Source of the DNA: Butyrivibrio sp. WCD3002
GTDB lineage: Bacteria; Bacillota; Clostridia; Lachnospirales; Lachnospiraceae
Direction: 5' to 3'
Assembly (NCBI RefSeq): GCF_000424265.1
Contig: NZ_AUJO01000002.1
Coordinates: 231,289-295,288, forward strand
Length of the DNA: 64,000 bases
Shown piece by piece: positions 1 through 10,771 of the stretch (position 1 is its first letter; every line of letters starts with the position of its first letter). Position numbers and translations under genes: made by a program. The notes beneath the pieces were generated by a model. That model saw only the letters and a list, made by a program, of their open reading frames with translations. It was not told where the DNA came from and made no database searches.

Positions 1-1913
1 TGTGTTGCTGTTGCACTTACTTCCTGAGTACTTGCTGACTGTTCCTCCGAGATAGCTGCCATAGAGGTTGCGATCTCATCAACGCTTCCTACCTTGGCTA
101 TCATCTCTCCTACGATATCGCTGGTCTCATCAAGACTCTTGAAGATTTCTTCAAATGTAGTTCCGGCAGTATTAACAGCGTCCATATTGTTGTTGATTTC
201 TTCCATGTTATTCTTGGACTTAGTGGAAAGCTCCTCAATCTGAACTGTGATTTCCTTGATGATAGTGGAAATCTGCTGAGTGGAATCAGCACTGTTCTGA
301 GCAAGCTGTCCGATTTCCTGAGCAACAACCGCAAAGCCTTTTCCTGCTTCACCGGCTCTTGCAGCCTCGATTGAAGCATTCAGTGACAACAGGTTAGTCT
401 GGCTGGAAATTGAATTGATCATATCAACAATGGAGTTAATCTTCTGTGCAGATTCTCCAACAACTGATACTACATCGTTCATATCTTCCATGGACTTTGC
501 AATGCCGGTCATGCCGCTTTGAACAACTTCCATATCACGCTGTCCATCTTTTGCCTTTGTGACTAGCGAATCCATGGTATCTCTTGTCTGCTGGCTCTTG
601 TCGGTAAGATTTGAAACCTCCTGAGCAAGGGTTGTTGCCTGGTTTGCCAGCTCTGTTACTGCATCTGCCATATCGTCCATAGCACCCTGAATCTGTTGCA
701 TTGCCTTTGACTGCTCATCTGCCTGAATGTTCAGATCACTGGATGCGTTCTTGGAATTAGTCGCTTCTCCGGCCAACTTCTGTGTAACATCCTTCATCTT
801 TATAAGAGTGTCACGCATCTGAGCAACATAGTCAGACATATTGTTGTTCATCAGACCGATTTCGTTTTCTTTATTTCCTGAGCCCTTCTGAATCTCAACA
901 GTGAAGTCACCACTGGATATTCTGTTGATGTTATCAGTAAGCTTCTTTACAGGCTTTGCGATCATTGAGTTAATTGCCTGGAACATAATGACTGCCATAA
1001 CAAGTACCATTACGCATGCAAGAACTGCGCTGATCATAATGAATTTATAAAGAGGTGCAAGAACATCACCCACCTTTACAAAGGATGCCAGATAAAAATT
1101 CGTACCGATAACAGGATCAATGGAAACGTAGTAATCTATTCCATCAGTTCCATGTAATGTGAAAATATCATCCCTTCCACCGGATGTGGTTATAGCTGAT
1201 ATCTGCTGAATAAAATCATCATCAGGGTACTCGGAAACATCTTTTCCTATCTGATCTGCAGCAGGTGATGCCACCATTACTGTTCCATCGAACATCATGG
1301 TTGAACCTTTGCCAAGAGGCTTATATGCACTTGCTGTTTCAGAGATTCCTGAAAGAACTATATCGGTTGAAAGTACTGCGGTTCTTCCATCAAGAAGATT
1401 TATCTGTCTTGAGCCGCAAACAACCATTTTTCCCGTTGTCATATCAACAGAAGGTGCGCCGAGTATTATTGACGACTTACCAAGAGCATTTTTATACCAT
1501 TGTCTTGTTGTTGGATCATAATCAGCATCAGGAACCCATCCGCCACCATCATAGAAGTTTTCTGTTCCAACAGCCAAATAAACATCTATAACAACATCAG
1601 GATAAGCAGCCATTCCGGGTTCAAGAGCTCTAAAGTAGGCAGCATCATCTGCGTAAGCACTCTTCTCTAAAACATCACCCAAACTGTTATAGTATGATAC
1701 CATTTCGGACATTTCGCCCGCTATCTCAGCGGCATTTGCCTTTGCTTCCATTGCAAGTCCGTTTGTGGCTTCTTCCACAATAACGTTTTTTGCGTTAATT
1801 CCGATGAAAACAGTTACAATCGCGATAGCCACAATTATCATCGGAATGATAACCACAAGAAGCTGCGCACTAATGTGCTTTGAATTGGGTCTACTAATAT
1901 TCTTATCAGCCAT
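1..1913 (-). CDS. Methyl-accepting chemotaxis protein, 3' end outside window
   Basis: Membrane chemoreceptor that signals through CheA/CheW; 637 codons are visible and the reading frame is still open at the window edge. An N-terminal membrane segment (about residues 18-40) is followed by an extracytoplasmic sensor with the dCache-like motif [12 protein letters not shown], a second membrane segment (about 295-317), a HAMP region, and the cytoplasmic methyl-accepting coiled coil. The hairpin tip [18 protein letters not shown] lies near residue 515 and is diagnostic of the family. The ATG start is preceded by GGAGG about 9 bases upstream. The ligand cannot be told from sequence. It is divergent from the helicase gene at 2135. 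Confidence 0.95.
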   Translation of the reverse strand, partial: MADKNISRPNSKHISAQLLVVIIPMIIVAIAIVTVFIGINAKNVIVEEATNGLAMEAKANAAEIAGEMSEMVSYYNSLGDVLEKSAYADDAAYFRALEPGMAAYPDVVIDVYLAVGTENFYDGGGWVPDADYDPTTRQWYKNALGKSSIILGAPSVDMTTGKMVVCGSRQINLLDGRTAVLSTDIVLSGISETASAYKPLGKGSTMMFDGTVMVASPAADQIGKDVSEYPDDDFIQQISAITTSGGRDDIFTLHGTDGIDYYVSIDPVIGTNFYLASFVKVGDVLAPLYKFIMISAVLACVMVLVMAVIMFQAINSMIAKPVKKLTDNINRISSGDFTVEIQKGSGNKENEIGLMNNNMSDYVAQMRDTLIKMKDVTQKLAGEATNSKNASSDLNIQADEQSKAMQQIQGAMDDMADAVTELANQATTLAQEVSNLTDKSQQTRDTMDSLVTKAKDGQRDMEVVQSGMTGIAKSMEDMNDVVSVVGESAQKINSIVDMINSISSQTNLLSLNASIEAARAGEAGKGFAVVAQEIGQLAQNSADSTQQISTIIKEITVQIEELSTKSKNNMEEINNNMDAVNTAGTTFEEIFKSLDETSDIVGEMIAKVGSVDEIATSMAAISEEQSASTQEVSATAT

Positions 1914-2134
1914 AGATATCTACCTCCATAATGATACTTATAGGTAAATTATACTTTTTTCTCTAAAATGTTAAATTACGATAAAATGAATACTTTATTA
2001 TATTTTTCTAAACGAAAATTCAAAATACATTTAACAATATAGGCCACAATGTTTATGTCCAGTTTGGATTTCAATGCTATAATAAAAAGATACTAACCAC
2101 AGAAAAACAAGTTCTAAACAAAGGTAAGCATTCT

Positions 2135-4183
2135 ATGGAAAAAGAAATTTTCGAAGCCGAACAGGCTCATTTAACCCAAACCTACAACAAGCTCCTTGCC
2201 ATGAAGGAGAACCTTGAAAGCAGGATCACTGCCCTTAATGAGCAGGCAACAGATGATAAAAACGATATCCGCGACAACATCAGATTCGACTATGCAGATG
2301 CAGAGACCACCATGGAAACTCTTGCAGAAATCGAGGTTTGGAATCGTTATATCGATACATATAACGTAGAAAGTAATTCTCTTGATAATCGTCTTGAGAC
2401 AGTAAATAAGCTTCTGGAATCCCCTTATTTTGCGGAGATAAGGCTGCAGTACGAAGAGGACGAGGAGCCTGAAAACTACTATATTGGTCGTGCTGCTGTA
2501 TCAGAAAACGGCTACGAGCAGATGGTCATTGACTGGCGCTCTCCCATCGCTGAAGTTTACTACAATCAGGAAATCGGCCACACCAGCTACATGGTAGAGG
2601 ACAGAGAAATCCCTGTAGACCTTCAAATGCGCAGACAGTTTGATATCACAGGCAACAAGCTAAACGCTTACTTTGATACCCGGATTGCCATTGAGGATCC
2701 CATGCTGCTTCAGTCACTGTCACAGACTCACTCTGACAAAATGCAGGCTATCACTGCTACGATCCAAAAGGAGCAGAATACTGTCATACGCTATCCTGAT
2801 GTTCCCGTGCTTTTGGTAAACGGTATTGCAGGCAGCGGTAAAACCTCTGTTTTGCTGCAGCGCATCGCTTATCTTTTTTATCAAAAAAGAGAAACCCTTC
2901 GTCCCGATCACGTATGTCTCATGACCCTCAATCCTGTTTTCAGAGATTATATCGACAACGTCCTTCCAGATCTTGGAGAGACAAATCCCCTGACCATTAC
3001 CTGGCAGGAATTTCTCGAGATGGTGGATGTTCCTTTTTCAGGCGAGGAATATGATTACTCTGAGGCAGATAGCCTAAAAAAGATTCACGACACTATACAG
3101 ACACTGGCACCGGAGCCGGAGGACTTCCTTGATATCAGACAAAAGGACAAGACTGTTATGTCAAAAAGTGAAGTCTTTTCCGTGATTAAAAAATTCAAGC
3201 AGTTTCCTATGGGAGTTCGTCTCATTCAGACCGCCTCAGATGAACTTGAGCACAGAGCAAAGATTGCACTTCATAACCTGGATGATAACTCCTACAACGA
3301 ATCCGGCAGTAGCGCAAAATCTGACTCTGCTGAGGATAACCGCATAGAGAATGATTTTGGCGGTGCCCTTAGCTGTATCAGGCACTGCGGCTTTATAAAT
3401 GTCATGCATGTGGCACAGCGAATACTCGGCACTACCAATATCACCGCTGCCGAATGGCTCTATACCAAGATGGAACTTACCGGGGAATGCGACAGAAACA
3501 TGCGCTACGTCATGATCGATGAAGTCCAGGATTACACCATGGCTCAGATGATGGTGTTCAAAAAATATTTCCCAAATGCCAGATTTATGCTCCTTGGAGA
3601 TGAGTTTCAGGCAATCCGTGAAGGCACTATAACCTTTGCTGAAATAGAGGAAATGACAAGGGCTGAGAAAAAGAACTTCGTGACTTTGCCTCTTATGACA
3701 AGCTACCGAAGCTCGCCTGAGATCACAGATATGTTTGCATCAATACTTCCCGATGAAAAGAAAATGATGGTTTCTTCCGTTAAGCGTCCCGGCGAAAAAG
3801 TTTTTGTAAAGGCCTGTTCAACGTATAAGGAATACTATAAGGAACTTTCAAAACTCATCGCAGAATATGAGAAAAAAGACGGACTTACGGCTATCATCTG
3901 CAGAAATCACTTTGCTATTGATAAGATTGCAGAAGCTCTTGGTGACAAGGCTCCCATTACTATTGAAGAGGAAGACTCTCTTCCAAAGAGCGGTGCCTTT
4001 TTAATAGAATTAAAGCTGGTTAAGGGACTTGAATTTGATAACGTCATTTTGGCAGATGCAGACTCAGAGTCATATCCTGATAATGAGCTTGGAAAGCATT
4101 GTCTTTACACCGCAATTTCCCGCGCAACAAGGCGCCTTTCAATTTTGGCAAAGGGAAAGCTTGCAGATAAAATAGTCAGTTAA
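2135..4183 (+). CDS. helD: HelD/UvrD-like superfamily 1 helicase (RNA polymerase recycling type)
   Basis: Superfamily 1 ATPase of 682 residues. The N-terminus is a long charged coiled coil (residues 1-90), as in HelD proteins, which insert such an arm into RNA polymerase to release it from stalled complexes. Walker A (GIAGSGKTS) lies near residue 231, Walker B (DEVQDY) near 463, and the C-terminal helicase motifs KGLEFDNVIL and YTAISRATRRL close the protein. Length and order fit the Firmicutes HelD group better than UvrD or PcrA. It is monocistronic; a TATAAT box at 2078-2083 and an AAAGG ribosome site precede it. A role in transcription recycling is known for the family and inferred here. 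Confidence 0.85.
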   Translation: MEKEIFEAEQAHLTQTYNKLLAMKENLESRITALNEQATDDKNDIRDNIRFDYADAETTMETLAEIEVWNRYIDTYNVESNSLDNRLETVNKLLESPYFAEIRLQYEEDEEPENYYIGRAAVSENGYEQMVIDWRSPIAEVYYNQEIGHTSYMVEDREIPVDLQMRRQFDITGNKLNAYFDTRIAIEDPMLLQSLSQTHSDKMQAITATIQKEQNTVIRYPDVPVLLVNGIAGSGKTSVLLQRIAYLFYQKRETLRPDHVCLMTLNPVFRDYIDNVLPDLGETNPLTITWQEFLEMVDVPFSGEEYDYSEADSLKKIHDTIQTLAPEPEDFLDIRQKDKTVMSKSEVFSVIKKFKQFPMGVRLIQTASDELEHRAKIALHNLDDNSYNESGSSAKSDSAEDNRIENDFGGALSCIRHCGFINVMHVAQRILGTTNITAAEWLYTKMELTGECDRNMRYVMIDEVQDYTMAQMMVFKKYFPNARFMLLGDEFQAIREGTITFAEIEEMTRAEKKNFVTLPLMTSYRSSPEITDMFASILPDEKKMMVSSVKRPGEKVFVKACSTYKEYYKELSKLIAEYEKKDGLTAIICRNHFAIDKIAEALGDKAPITIEEEDSLPKSGAFLIELKLVKGLEFDNVILADADSESYPDNELGKHCLYTAISRATRRLSILAKGKLADKIVS

Positions 4184-4270
4184 TCCCGAGGGTATGAGCC
4201 AGGCAATCAGCCTTCGTAAGGATATAAAACAACACAACATTTTACTTAGTAAGGCAGGAGGATTTTTACA

Positions 4271-6520
4271 TTGAAAAAAGAAGATTTACAAAAGCTACTT
4301 AATGACATGTCACTTGAGGAAAAGATCATGCAGCTGGTGCAGCTCCCCGGACAGGCTTTCGAGGATGACGCAGCAATTACAGGTATTGCCGATGCAGAAG
4401 TATCAGCAAAAGTAAAGCAGCTTGCAGGAAGCACCCTTGGACTCCACGGTGCTGATAAGCTCAGAAAAATTCAGGAGGAATATGTAAAGAACCATCCTCA
4501 TCACATTCCTCTTCTTTTCATGCTGGATGTAATCCATGGTCACGACACAGTTTTCCCCTGCCCTCTTGGTCAGGGTGCAACCTTTAATCCCGAGACTTCA
4601 AAGAAGGGTGCACAGATTCAGGCAAAGGAAGCCGCTGCAGACGGTATTCATGTAACCTTCTCTCCCATGGCAGACCTTGTAAGAGATGCACGTTGGGGAC
4701 GCGTAGTTGAATCAACTGGCGAAGATCCCTACCTTAACGGCAAGATGACAGCCGCAATGGTAGAGGGCTATCAGGGCGATTCTATTGCAGACCATGACCA
4801 CGTTGCTGCCTGCGTTAAGCACTTTGCAGCTTACGGCGGATCAGAGGCAGGAAGAGATTACAACAATGTAGAATTATCGGAGTATGCCCTTAAGGAGCAG
4901 TATCTTAGAGCATATAAAAAGACCGTTGATGCCGGAGTTAAGATGGCAATGACATCTTTCAATACTCTTAATGGAATTCCTTCTTCAGGAAATAAATGGC
5001 TTATGCGCGATGTCCTCAGAAAAGAAATGGGCTTTGATGGCATCCTCATCTCCGACTGGGGTGCAATCGGCGAGATGGTTCCCTGGGGTCTTGCAGCAGA
5101 TCTTAAGGAAGCTGCTCACCTTGCAATCGAGGCTGGCGTCGATATCGACATGTGCACAGAGAGCTATGGCTTTAACCTTGCAAAGCTCATCGAGGAAGGA
5201 AAGGTTGATGAGAAGCTTGTGGATGAAGCAGTGCTTCGCGTTCTTAATCTGAAAAACGAGCTTGGTCTTTTCGAAGATCCTTATCATGGCGCTTCAGAAG
5301 AAAAATATAAGGAGATCACATTCTCAGAGGAAAGCCGAGAAGTTGCAAGAGCTGCCGTTCGCGAGTCTCTTGTCCTTCTTGAAAACAAGAATAACGCTCT
5401 TCCTCTTAATTCAAAAAAGCTTGCCATTATCGGTCCCTATGTGGATGAGAAGAACCTGCAGAGCTCATGGGCTATAACCTGCAATGCTGATACAAACGTA
5501 ACCTTAAAACAGGCCTTTACTGAAGCCTTCGAGGGCACAGATACTGAGATAAGATTTGCAAACGGCTGCACTCTTCTTGATGAAGATGCTGACCTCGGAT
5601 TTGTTCATTCTCATCTTGATAATTTTGTAGCTGACAATGAGAAGCTCCTTGCAGAAGCCCTTGAAGCAGCTGATTTTGCAGATACCATAATCATGTGTCT
5701 TGGCGAAAGTGCTTTCCAGACAGGTGAGTCTACCAGTAAGGCTGAGATAAAGCTCCCTGAGATCCAGCTTGAGCTCTTTAAGAAAATCAAGGCTACAGGC
5801 AAGAAAATCATCACTCTTATCTTCAACGGAAGACCTCTTGACCTTGGCGATTTACCGGAAAACTCTGATGCTCTTATGATCTGCTTCAGACCGGGAACTG
5901 AGGGCGGACACGGAATCGCAGATGTACTTACAGGAAAGTTCTCACCTCAGGGTAAGCTTCCTATGAGCTTCCCCTACTGCGTAGGTCAGGAGCCTCTTTA
6001 CTACAACAGCTTTAACACAGGAAGGCCCAAGCCCACAGACCGCTACTCAGCTTTCACAACAAGATATCTTGACTGCCCTAACGAAGCAAGATATCCCTTC
6101 GGATATGGTCTTACCTATTCTGATTTTGAGATTTCAGAAGTAGCTCTTGATAAGGCTGAAATGAAGAAAGCAGAAGGAATCTCCTCTGCATCAGCCACGC
6201 CTTCGCTTTATGCTGGCGGTGACAAGATTGTCGCTACTGCTACTGTTACAAACAAAGGAAATACAGAGGCAACCCAGACAGTTCAGCTCTATATAAGAGA
6301 CCTTGTTGGCAGCAGAGTCCGTCCTGTTAAGGAGCTTAAGGGCTTTAAGAAGGTAACTCTTGCTCCAGGTGAAAGCGCTGATGTGAGCTTTGAAATCACA
6401 GAAGATATGCTGGTATTCTTTACTTTGAATAACGTATTTGAAACTGAAGCAGGTAAATTCAAAGTGTTTATCGGATTTGATTCCGCTACAGAAAACGCTG
6501 CGGAGTTTGAGCTTAAATAA
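4271..6520 (+). CDS. Glycoside hydrolase family 3 beta-glucosidase
   Basis: Intact 749-residue GH3 enzyme in the usual domain order: TIM-barrel domain (about 1-330), alpha/beta sandwich (about 360-600) and C-terminal fibronectin-III-like domain (about 640-749). Visible motifs are DARWGRVVESTGEDPYL, KHFAAYGG near residue 183 and LISDWGA near 261, whose Asp is the catalytic nucleophile in this family. No signal peptide is seen, so it is probably cytoplasmic and cleaves imported beta-glucosides or cellobiose-type oligosaccharides. I chose the TTG at 4271 because AGGAGG stands about 9 bases before it and no better ATG is near. The exact sugar specificity cannot be read. Confidence 0.92.
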   Translation: MKKEDLQKLLNDMSLEEKIMQLVQLPGQAFEDDAAITGIADAEVSAKVKQLAGSTLGLHGADKLRKIQEEYVKNHPHHIPLLFMLDVIHGHDTVFPCPLGQGATFNPETSKKGAQIQAKEAAADGIHVTFSPMADLVRDARWGRVVESTGEDPYLNGKMTAAMVEGYQGDSIADHDHVAACVKHFAAYGGSEAGRDYNNVELSEYALKEQYLRAYKKTVDAGVKMAMTSFNTLNGIPSSGNKWLMRDVLRKEMGFDGILISDWGAIGEMVPWGLAADLKEAAHLAIEAGVDIDMCTESYGFNLAKLIEEGKVDEKLVDEAVLRVLNLKNELGLFEDPYHGASEEKYKEITFSEESREVARAAVRESLVLLENKNNALPLNSKKLAIIGPYVDEKNLQSSWAITCNADTNVTLKQAFTEAFEGTDTEIRFANGCTLLDEDADLGFVHSHLDNFVADNEKLLAEALEAADFADTIIMCLGESAFQTGESTSKAEIKLPEIQLELFKKIKATGKKIITLIFNGRPLDLGDLPENSDALMICFRPGTEGGHGIADVLTGKFSPQGKLPMSFPYCVGQEPLYYNSFNTGRPKPTDRYSAFTTRYLDCPNEARYPFGYGLTYSDFEISEVALDKAEMKKAEGISSASATPSLYAGGDKIVATATVTNKGNTEATQTVQLYIRDLVGSRVRPVKELKGFKKVTLAPGESADVSFEITEDMLVFFTLNNVFETEAGKFKVFIGFDSATENAAEFELK

Positions 6521-6540
6521 GTTCAAAAGTACTGCGTTAG

Positions 6541-6584
6541 GTGCTATAGTAAGCGTCAAAAGCATTTGCCGCTTACTATAGTGC
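6541..6584. terminator. Strong inverted repeat downstream of GH3
   Basis: GCTATAGTAAGCG and CGCTTACTATAG pair across a loop of about 14 bases just after the GH3 stop and before the convergent rubredoxin-like gene. There is no clear T run, so it is either a bidirectional transcript end or a small mobile palindrome. Confidence 0.5.
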
Positions 6585-6619
6585 TCCGCAAGGATGCGCA
6601 CTATCCAATTTTAATATAC

Positions 6620-6769
6620 TTACTTGTCATCACCTGATGACTCCTCCACAAGGACAAATCTGTCATCAGGCTGCTTGCATCTTGGGCAATAATCAATGTC
6701 CCTGATGCTCTTGCCTTCCTTTTCCTCATCAAAAATGTAACCGCATGCCATACATTTGTAAACTGCCAT
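6620..6769 (-). CDS. Rubredoxin-like zinc/iron ribbon miniprotein, 49 aa
   Basis: Short gene starting MAVYKCMACGYIFDEE and ending VEESSGDDK. It has the two rubredoxin-type knuckles, CMACGY at residues 6-11 and CPRC at 28-31, which would bind one iron or zinc ion. The acidic tail and length match the C-terminal domains of rubrerythrins, seen here as a free-standing protein. AAGGAGGT lies 6-7 bases before the ATG, which supports translation. It follows the GIY-YIG gene by 67 bases in the same direction. A redox or oxidative-stress role is inferred; simple zinc binding is the alternative. Confidence 0.75.
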   Translation of the reverse strand: MAVYKCMACGYIFDEEKEGKSIRDIDYCPRCKQPDDRFVLVEESSGDDK

Positions 6770-6836
6770 AAGTACCTCCTTAATGCGCATATAATGGATT
6801 GGCTTCTCTGATTTTCTTTCCGTAAGAGTTCTTTAA

Positions 6837-7103
6837 TTATTCACTGTCTTTACGGGAAAAATCCGAAATAAGCTTCATCTTCTTTTCCCGGGACATTTGC
6901 TTTATGTGCCATTCCCTGCTCATGGCTTCTTCCTTTGTATCGAAAGCTTCAAAATAAACAAGCTTTACAGGAAGTCTTGGCTTTGTGTATTTGGCGCCTT
7001 TTCCTGCATTATGGTCGCTGATGCGCTTATCAAGGTCATTGGTCCAGCCGCAGTACAGGCTTCCGTCTGAGCACTCTACAAGGTATGTGTATGCTTTTTT
7101 CAT
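6837..7103 (-). CDS. GIY-YIG domain endonuclease-like protein (UPF0213/YhbQ type)
   Basis: 88-residue single-domain protein. The start [21 protein letters not shown] carries the YxxxC...LYCGWT form of the GIY-YIG signature, followed by the conserved [19 protein letters not shown] segment. Members of this small family are predicted nucleases of unknown physiological role. The ATG overlaps the stop codon of the upstream GH43 gene (ATGA), so the two are translationally coupled; the association is probably incidental. Length is typical of the family. Confidence 0.88.
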   Translation of the reverse strand: MKKAYTYLVECSDGSLYCGWTNDLDKRISDHNAGKGAKYTKPRLPVKLVYFEAFDTKEEAMSREWHIKQMSREKKMKLISDFSRKDSE

Positions 7104-8035
7104 ACACCAAAAGCCCCCTTAATTCTCTCATATTCATCATCGGTTATGCTCATAACTGTCCCATGCTTAAAGCCGTAGGGGAACAAAAACTCCGCATCGC
7201 TTCTCACAAATCTTCCGGTAGAAATATCCTCTGTAACAAATGGAATATATCCCTGCTTGTCCTTGTCGCAGCCATAATAGTCAAGCATAACGCACCATCT
7301 GCCATCGCTTAATTTAAAGCAGGTAGGCGCTTCAAACTGGCCCAGCTCCTCCTTTTCAATTTCCTCGTCAAAGGCAGGCATTCTCTCATATTCCCCGATA
7401 AGCGAAGTGCTTCTGTGGAGCATGATGTGGTTGGGTTCAAAATCACTTTTTATAAACCTGTAGTAGTAGCCATCTGCATACACGATGTTTGAGTCAATTA
7501 TCCCCGTATTCTTCTTGGAGCAGAGAATTTCAGGCTTGGAAAAGGTCTTGAAATCCTTGGTTTTAGCGTAGTAGATAGCTGTGTAGTCAGGATCATTTTC
7601 AGTATTAAAGCTGCTCCAGTGAACCATGTAATCGCCATTTTCTTCATCTGCAATTATTTCCGGAGCCCAAACGCAGCCAAAGCTGTCATCCACAAGCTTT
7701 ATAAGCTCCTGCTCCGACCAATGAACAAGGTCCTCGGATTCCCATTTGGATAAATAGGGACTTCCGTTGTGGTTCACCTCTTTCCAGTCAGAGTGATATT
7801 TTGTGGCAAAATTATTGGCAAGACTAAGATCGGTTGCAAGGATAATAAAACCGCCATCCTTTTTTCTGAAAATCACATGGTCTCTTACGCCGCATTCACC
7901 AAGAGTACTTGTTAAAACAGGCTTTCCGCCGTTTACTGCTTCCCATTTAAAGCCGTCCCCAGAAAGGCCAAAGTAGACCTGTTCTCCATCCGGGGTGGTC
8001 TTTTCCCTGAAATGCACAAATAAGTAAGCCCCCAT
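7100..8035 (-). CDS. Glycoside hydrolase family 43-like protein
   Basis: 311-residue cytoplasmic protein with no signal peptide. The repeated beta-blade pattern ([22 protein letters not shown], read in pieces, then [21 protein letters not shown] and [21 protein letters not shown]) is that of five-bladed GH43 arabinosidase/xylosidase-like enzymes. The Trp-Ala-Pro-Glu motif and the later FEAPTCFK Glu are the expected active-site blades. Substrate is probably an arabinoside, xyloside or galactoside; I cannot choose. GGGAGG precedes the ATG. It sits between the esterase (22 bases upstream) and the coupled GIY-YIG gene. Confidence 0.8.
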   Translation of the reverse strand: MGAYLFVHFREKTTPDGEQVYFGLSGDGFKWEAVNGGKPVLTSTLGECGVRDHVIFRKKDGGFIILATDLSLANNFATKYHSDWKEVNHNGSPYLSKWESEDLVHWSEQELIKLVDDSFGCVWAPEIIADEENGDYMVHWSSFNTENDPDYTAIYYAKTKDFKTFSKPEILCSKKNTGIIDSNIVYADGYYYRFIKSDFEPNHIMLHRSTSLIGEYERMPAFDEEIEKEELGQFEAPTCFKLSDGRWCVMLDYYGCDKDKQGYIPFVTEDISTGRFVRSDAEFLFPYGFKHGTVMSITDDEYERIKGAFGV

Positions 8036-8057
8036 TATTTAAAACCTCCCATGTTTT

Positions 8058-9881
8058 TCACTGCTCATTTTGATACTCATCAATTATTTTATTCAGCTCA
8101 TGATATGGATTATCGATAAGTCTGATTTCATCATTAAGCTCTAACAGCTTGTCCTCTTCTGAGTTCCATAAAGGCCATTCCTCAAGACTAATTTCAGCGT
8201 CGCTTCCCTTGTTTGGATCTCCTGTTTTTGAAAAGTTAGTCCAATAGGTCTGCATTTTTTCAGAAAGCACATAATCACTCTCATCATACATTCCGGGGTG
8301 GTAGTCCAGATTGCCGTAGGCGTAGACCATCTCACCTGCGTGATTGTTGCTAAGATAATTATTGGTCTTAGTGAAAAAATACTGATACACGGGTCTGCCC
8401 TGCTGTTCCATGTATTTACTCCACACATTGTGACTGTAGGAAAACCATGCATCGCTGTATATGTAGTTCAGGCTGCCCTTGGCTTCACCCTTTGGATCAA
8501 TGATAAAATAAGAATCTCTTTCTACCTCTCCGGGAGGAAGGAGCTGCACTGCCTTCGCTGAAAAATCGCCAAGTATAGGTTCTAAAAGCTCCTCATAGTT
8601 TTCCTTGGTTGCCTCGGTATCCAAAAGAAAGGCATCAGCCTCCTTAAGGTTTGAACCGTTAAGAAGCGCCTGCTCGTGATTTTCTCCCTTTTCATAGGTA
8701 AGATAGGGCTGCTCAATAATTGCATAGCCGTCCACACACATATCACTGTTCTGGGATGTGGTGGTTACAAGCTTATCCGCTTCTATTTTTCTTAAATCAC
8801 TTACGTTGGATGCGCCAAACTCAGTTAGAATTTCTCTGCCGGTATCCAGGGCTTCTGACATATCCCTAAAAGTATGATAGGGCTTTTTTGCAGCTATTCC
8901 GCTGCTTTCAGCAATAGCTCTTACAAAAAGTTCCTCTGTCAGAGGTGATACGCACAGCGCATTCACTGAGGATGAACCTGCTGATTCTCCTGCAATAGTA
9001 ATATTGTCAGGGTCTCCGCCGAAGGCTCCGATGTTTTCATGGACCCACTTAAGAGCCATGATCTGGTCAAGAAGACCATAGTTTCCGGTGGTTCCATTTG
9101 GGGATTCTGCCGCCAGCTCTTCGTTTGCCATGTATCCAAAGATTCCGAGCCTGTAGGCAAAGTTTACGAAGATTACCCCTTTTTCTGCAAAGCTCTCTCC
9201 GCGATATTCTGTGTAATAAGAATAGCCTGTTGTAAGTGATCCACCATGCACAAAGAAAACTACGGGAAGAGGCTCCCCATTATAATCGGCAGGTCTGTAG
9301 ACGTTAAGATACAGGCAATCCTCACTGACCTCATCCCTGTACTGATCCTTTAGCGAAAACCTGTAATCATGAGTTCCAAGAATTTTCGACAAAGAAGAAT
9401 ACCAAACTGCAGATGTCTTCTGCATTGCCATAGGTCCATAGGTATCGCAGGCTCTTACTCCATCCCAGCTTTCTGCTTCCTGAGGCTCCTTCCATCTAAG
9501 TTCGCCCACAGGTGCCTTCGCATAGGGAAGCCCTGCAAAAACCTCCACCTGTCGCTTTTCATTTACAACACCAGTGAGGTCTCCCTGAGATACATGAACC
9601 ACCTCAGTAGCTTTGGGATTTCTTACATCCACAGCAGCAACTCTTTTTACAGGCGGCTGTGTACAATAGTAATTTACTCCAAAAAACATCAGCAAAATAA
9701 GGAACAGTCCCCCTGCTTTTATTGCATTCCATTTGCTCTTGCTTTTCAGATGTCTTCTCATAAAAAGCAGGCTGCCTGCAAGAATTACTGCAACAGCCCA
9801 GCCAATTAATGTGTTTTTAGATAGTTCAAGAAAAAATAAATATAAAGCTGTAATTATGAAAATGAATATTGTGTATGCCAC
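8058..9881 (-). CDS. Membrane-anchored type B carboxylesterase
   Basis: 607 residues. Three hydrophobic segments at about 3-22, 26-42 and 55-72 precede a full carboxylesterase family B domain beginning VVHVSQGDLTGVV. Diagnostic motifs are EDCLYLNVYRP, the oxyanion segment FVHGGSLTTGY and the nucleophile elbow GESAGSSS near residue 299. The GTG start lies 28 bases inside the end of larE, suggesting coupling. Three N-terminal membrane helices are unusual for this family and would place the esterase domain at the membrane surface. It may deacylate acetylated or feruloylated plant glycans, fitting the GH43 neighbour, but the substrate is unknown. Confidence 0.88.
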   Translation of the reverse strand: MAYTIFIFIITALYLFFLELSKNTLIGWAVAVILAGSLLFMRRHLKSKSKWNAIKAGGLFLILLMFFGVNYYCTQPPVKRVAAVDVRNPKATEVVHVSQGDLTGVVNEKRQVEVFAGLPYAKAPVGELRWKEPQEAESWDGVRACDTYGPMAMQKTSAVWYSSLSKILGTHDYRFSLKDQYRDEVSEDCLYLNVYRPADYNGEPLPVVFFVHGGSLTTGYSYYTEYRGESFAEKGVIFVNFAYRLGIFGYMANEELAAESPNGTTGNYGLLDQIMALKWVHENIGAFGGDPDNITIAGESAGSSSVNALCVSPLTEELFVRAIAESSGIAAKKPYHTFRDMSEALDTGREILTEFGASNVSDLRKIEADKLVTTTSQNSDMCVDGYAIIEQPYLTYEKGENHEQALLNGSNLKEADAFLLDTEATKENYEELLEPILGDFSAKAVQLLPPGEVERDSYFIIDPKGEAKGSLNYIYSDAWFSYSHNVWSKYMEQQGRPVYQYFFTKTNNYLSNNHAGEMVYAYGNLDYHPGMYDESDYVLSEKMQTYWTNFSKTGDPNKGSDAEISLEEWPLWNSEEDKLLELNDEIRLIDNPYHELNKIIDEYQNEQ

Positions 9882-10729
9882 CTGTTTTGCCTTTCATGTT
9901 TTAAAACTGCATTCATGCTACCCATTTTGTACCCCTGTAGGTCCAAAGTTATGTACATAAATCCTATGTCTTTGAACTTAGTGAAGATAGCATTTCGCAT
10001 ATCTTCTGCAGCAAGTCTTGTTATGTCCTCCGCAGGCACTTCGATTCTTGCAAGATTACCATGAAGACGCACACGCTCCTGAATAAAGCCATTCTCAATA
10101 AGGAACTGTTCCGCCTGATCAATCATGTGAAGCTTTTCCTCTGTAATCTCTTCGCCGTACACAAACCTTGATGCAAGGCATGCATAGGCGGGCTTACTCC
10201 AGGTGGGAAGCCCCATGGCCTTGGATATTTTCCTTATATCATCCTTGGTAAGTCCTGCTTCTCGCAAAGGGCTTGTTACCTTAAGTTCCTCAACTGCCTT
10301 AAGTCCCGGTCTATAATCACCCAGGTCGTCCATATTGGAGCCTTCTGCCACATATTCTATTCCGTTCTCCTTTGCCACCCTTTTTATCTCAGAAAAGATC
10401 ATCTTCTTGCAGTGATAGCAGCGGTCAGGATGATTGTGTTTAAAGGCTTCCAGCGTTAGTGGGTTCACCTTGCAGATGACCTGCTTTATTCCCCGCTCCT
10501 TACAAAAGTCTGTGGCTTCCGCCGCTTCTCTCTCCGGCACAAACACCGCAGAACCGGTGATGGCAAGGGCCTTATCTCCAAGAACCTCTTTTGCAACTAC
10601 CAGCAAAAATGTTGAGTCCACGCCTCCCGAAAAGCCCACAGCAAGGGAGCCAAGGCTTTTGATGTAGTCTTCAAGCTTATTTAGTTTTTCCTGCAAATCC
10701 CCTGAAATGGGTTCGTTTGTTTTTATCAT
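9854..10729 (-). CDS. larE: LarE-type ATP-dependent sacrificial sulfur transferase
   Basis: 291-residue PP-loop protein with the ATP pyrophosphatase motif GFSGGVDST near residue 40, RCYHCKKMIF near 100, and PAYACLASRF near 183. In Lactiplantibacillus LarE the Cys in the last motif gives up its sulfur to build the nickel-pincer (NPN) cofactor of lactate racemase. The usual partners larA, larB and larC are not in this window. It follows mgsA by 42 bases, so both may be cotranscribed. Length is normal for the family. Confidence 0.88.
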   Translation of the reverse strand: MIKTNEPISGDLQEKLNKLEDYIKSLGSLAVGFSGGVDSTFLLVVAKEVLGDKALAITGSAVFVPEREAAEATDFCKERGIKQVICKVNPLTLEAFKHNHPDRCYHCKKMIFSEIKRVAKENGIEYVAEGSNMDDLGDYRPGLKAVEELKVTSPLREAGLTKDDIRKISKAMGLPTWSKPAYACLASRFVYGEEITEEKLHMIDQAEQFLIENGFIQERVRLHGNLARIEVPAEDITRLAAEDMRNAIFTKFKDIGFMYITLDLQGYKMGSMNAVLKHERQNRWHTQYSFS

Positions 10730-10771
10730 AAAGTCCTCTAAGCCGTACTGACACTTATTAAAATCTGTTTT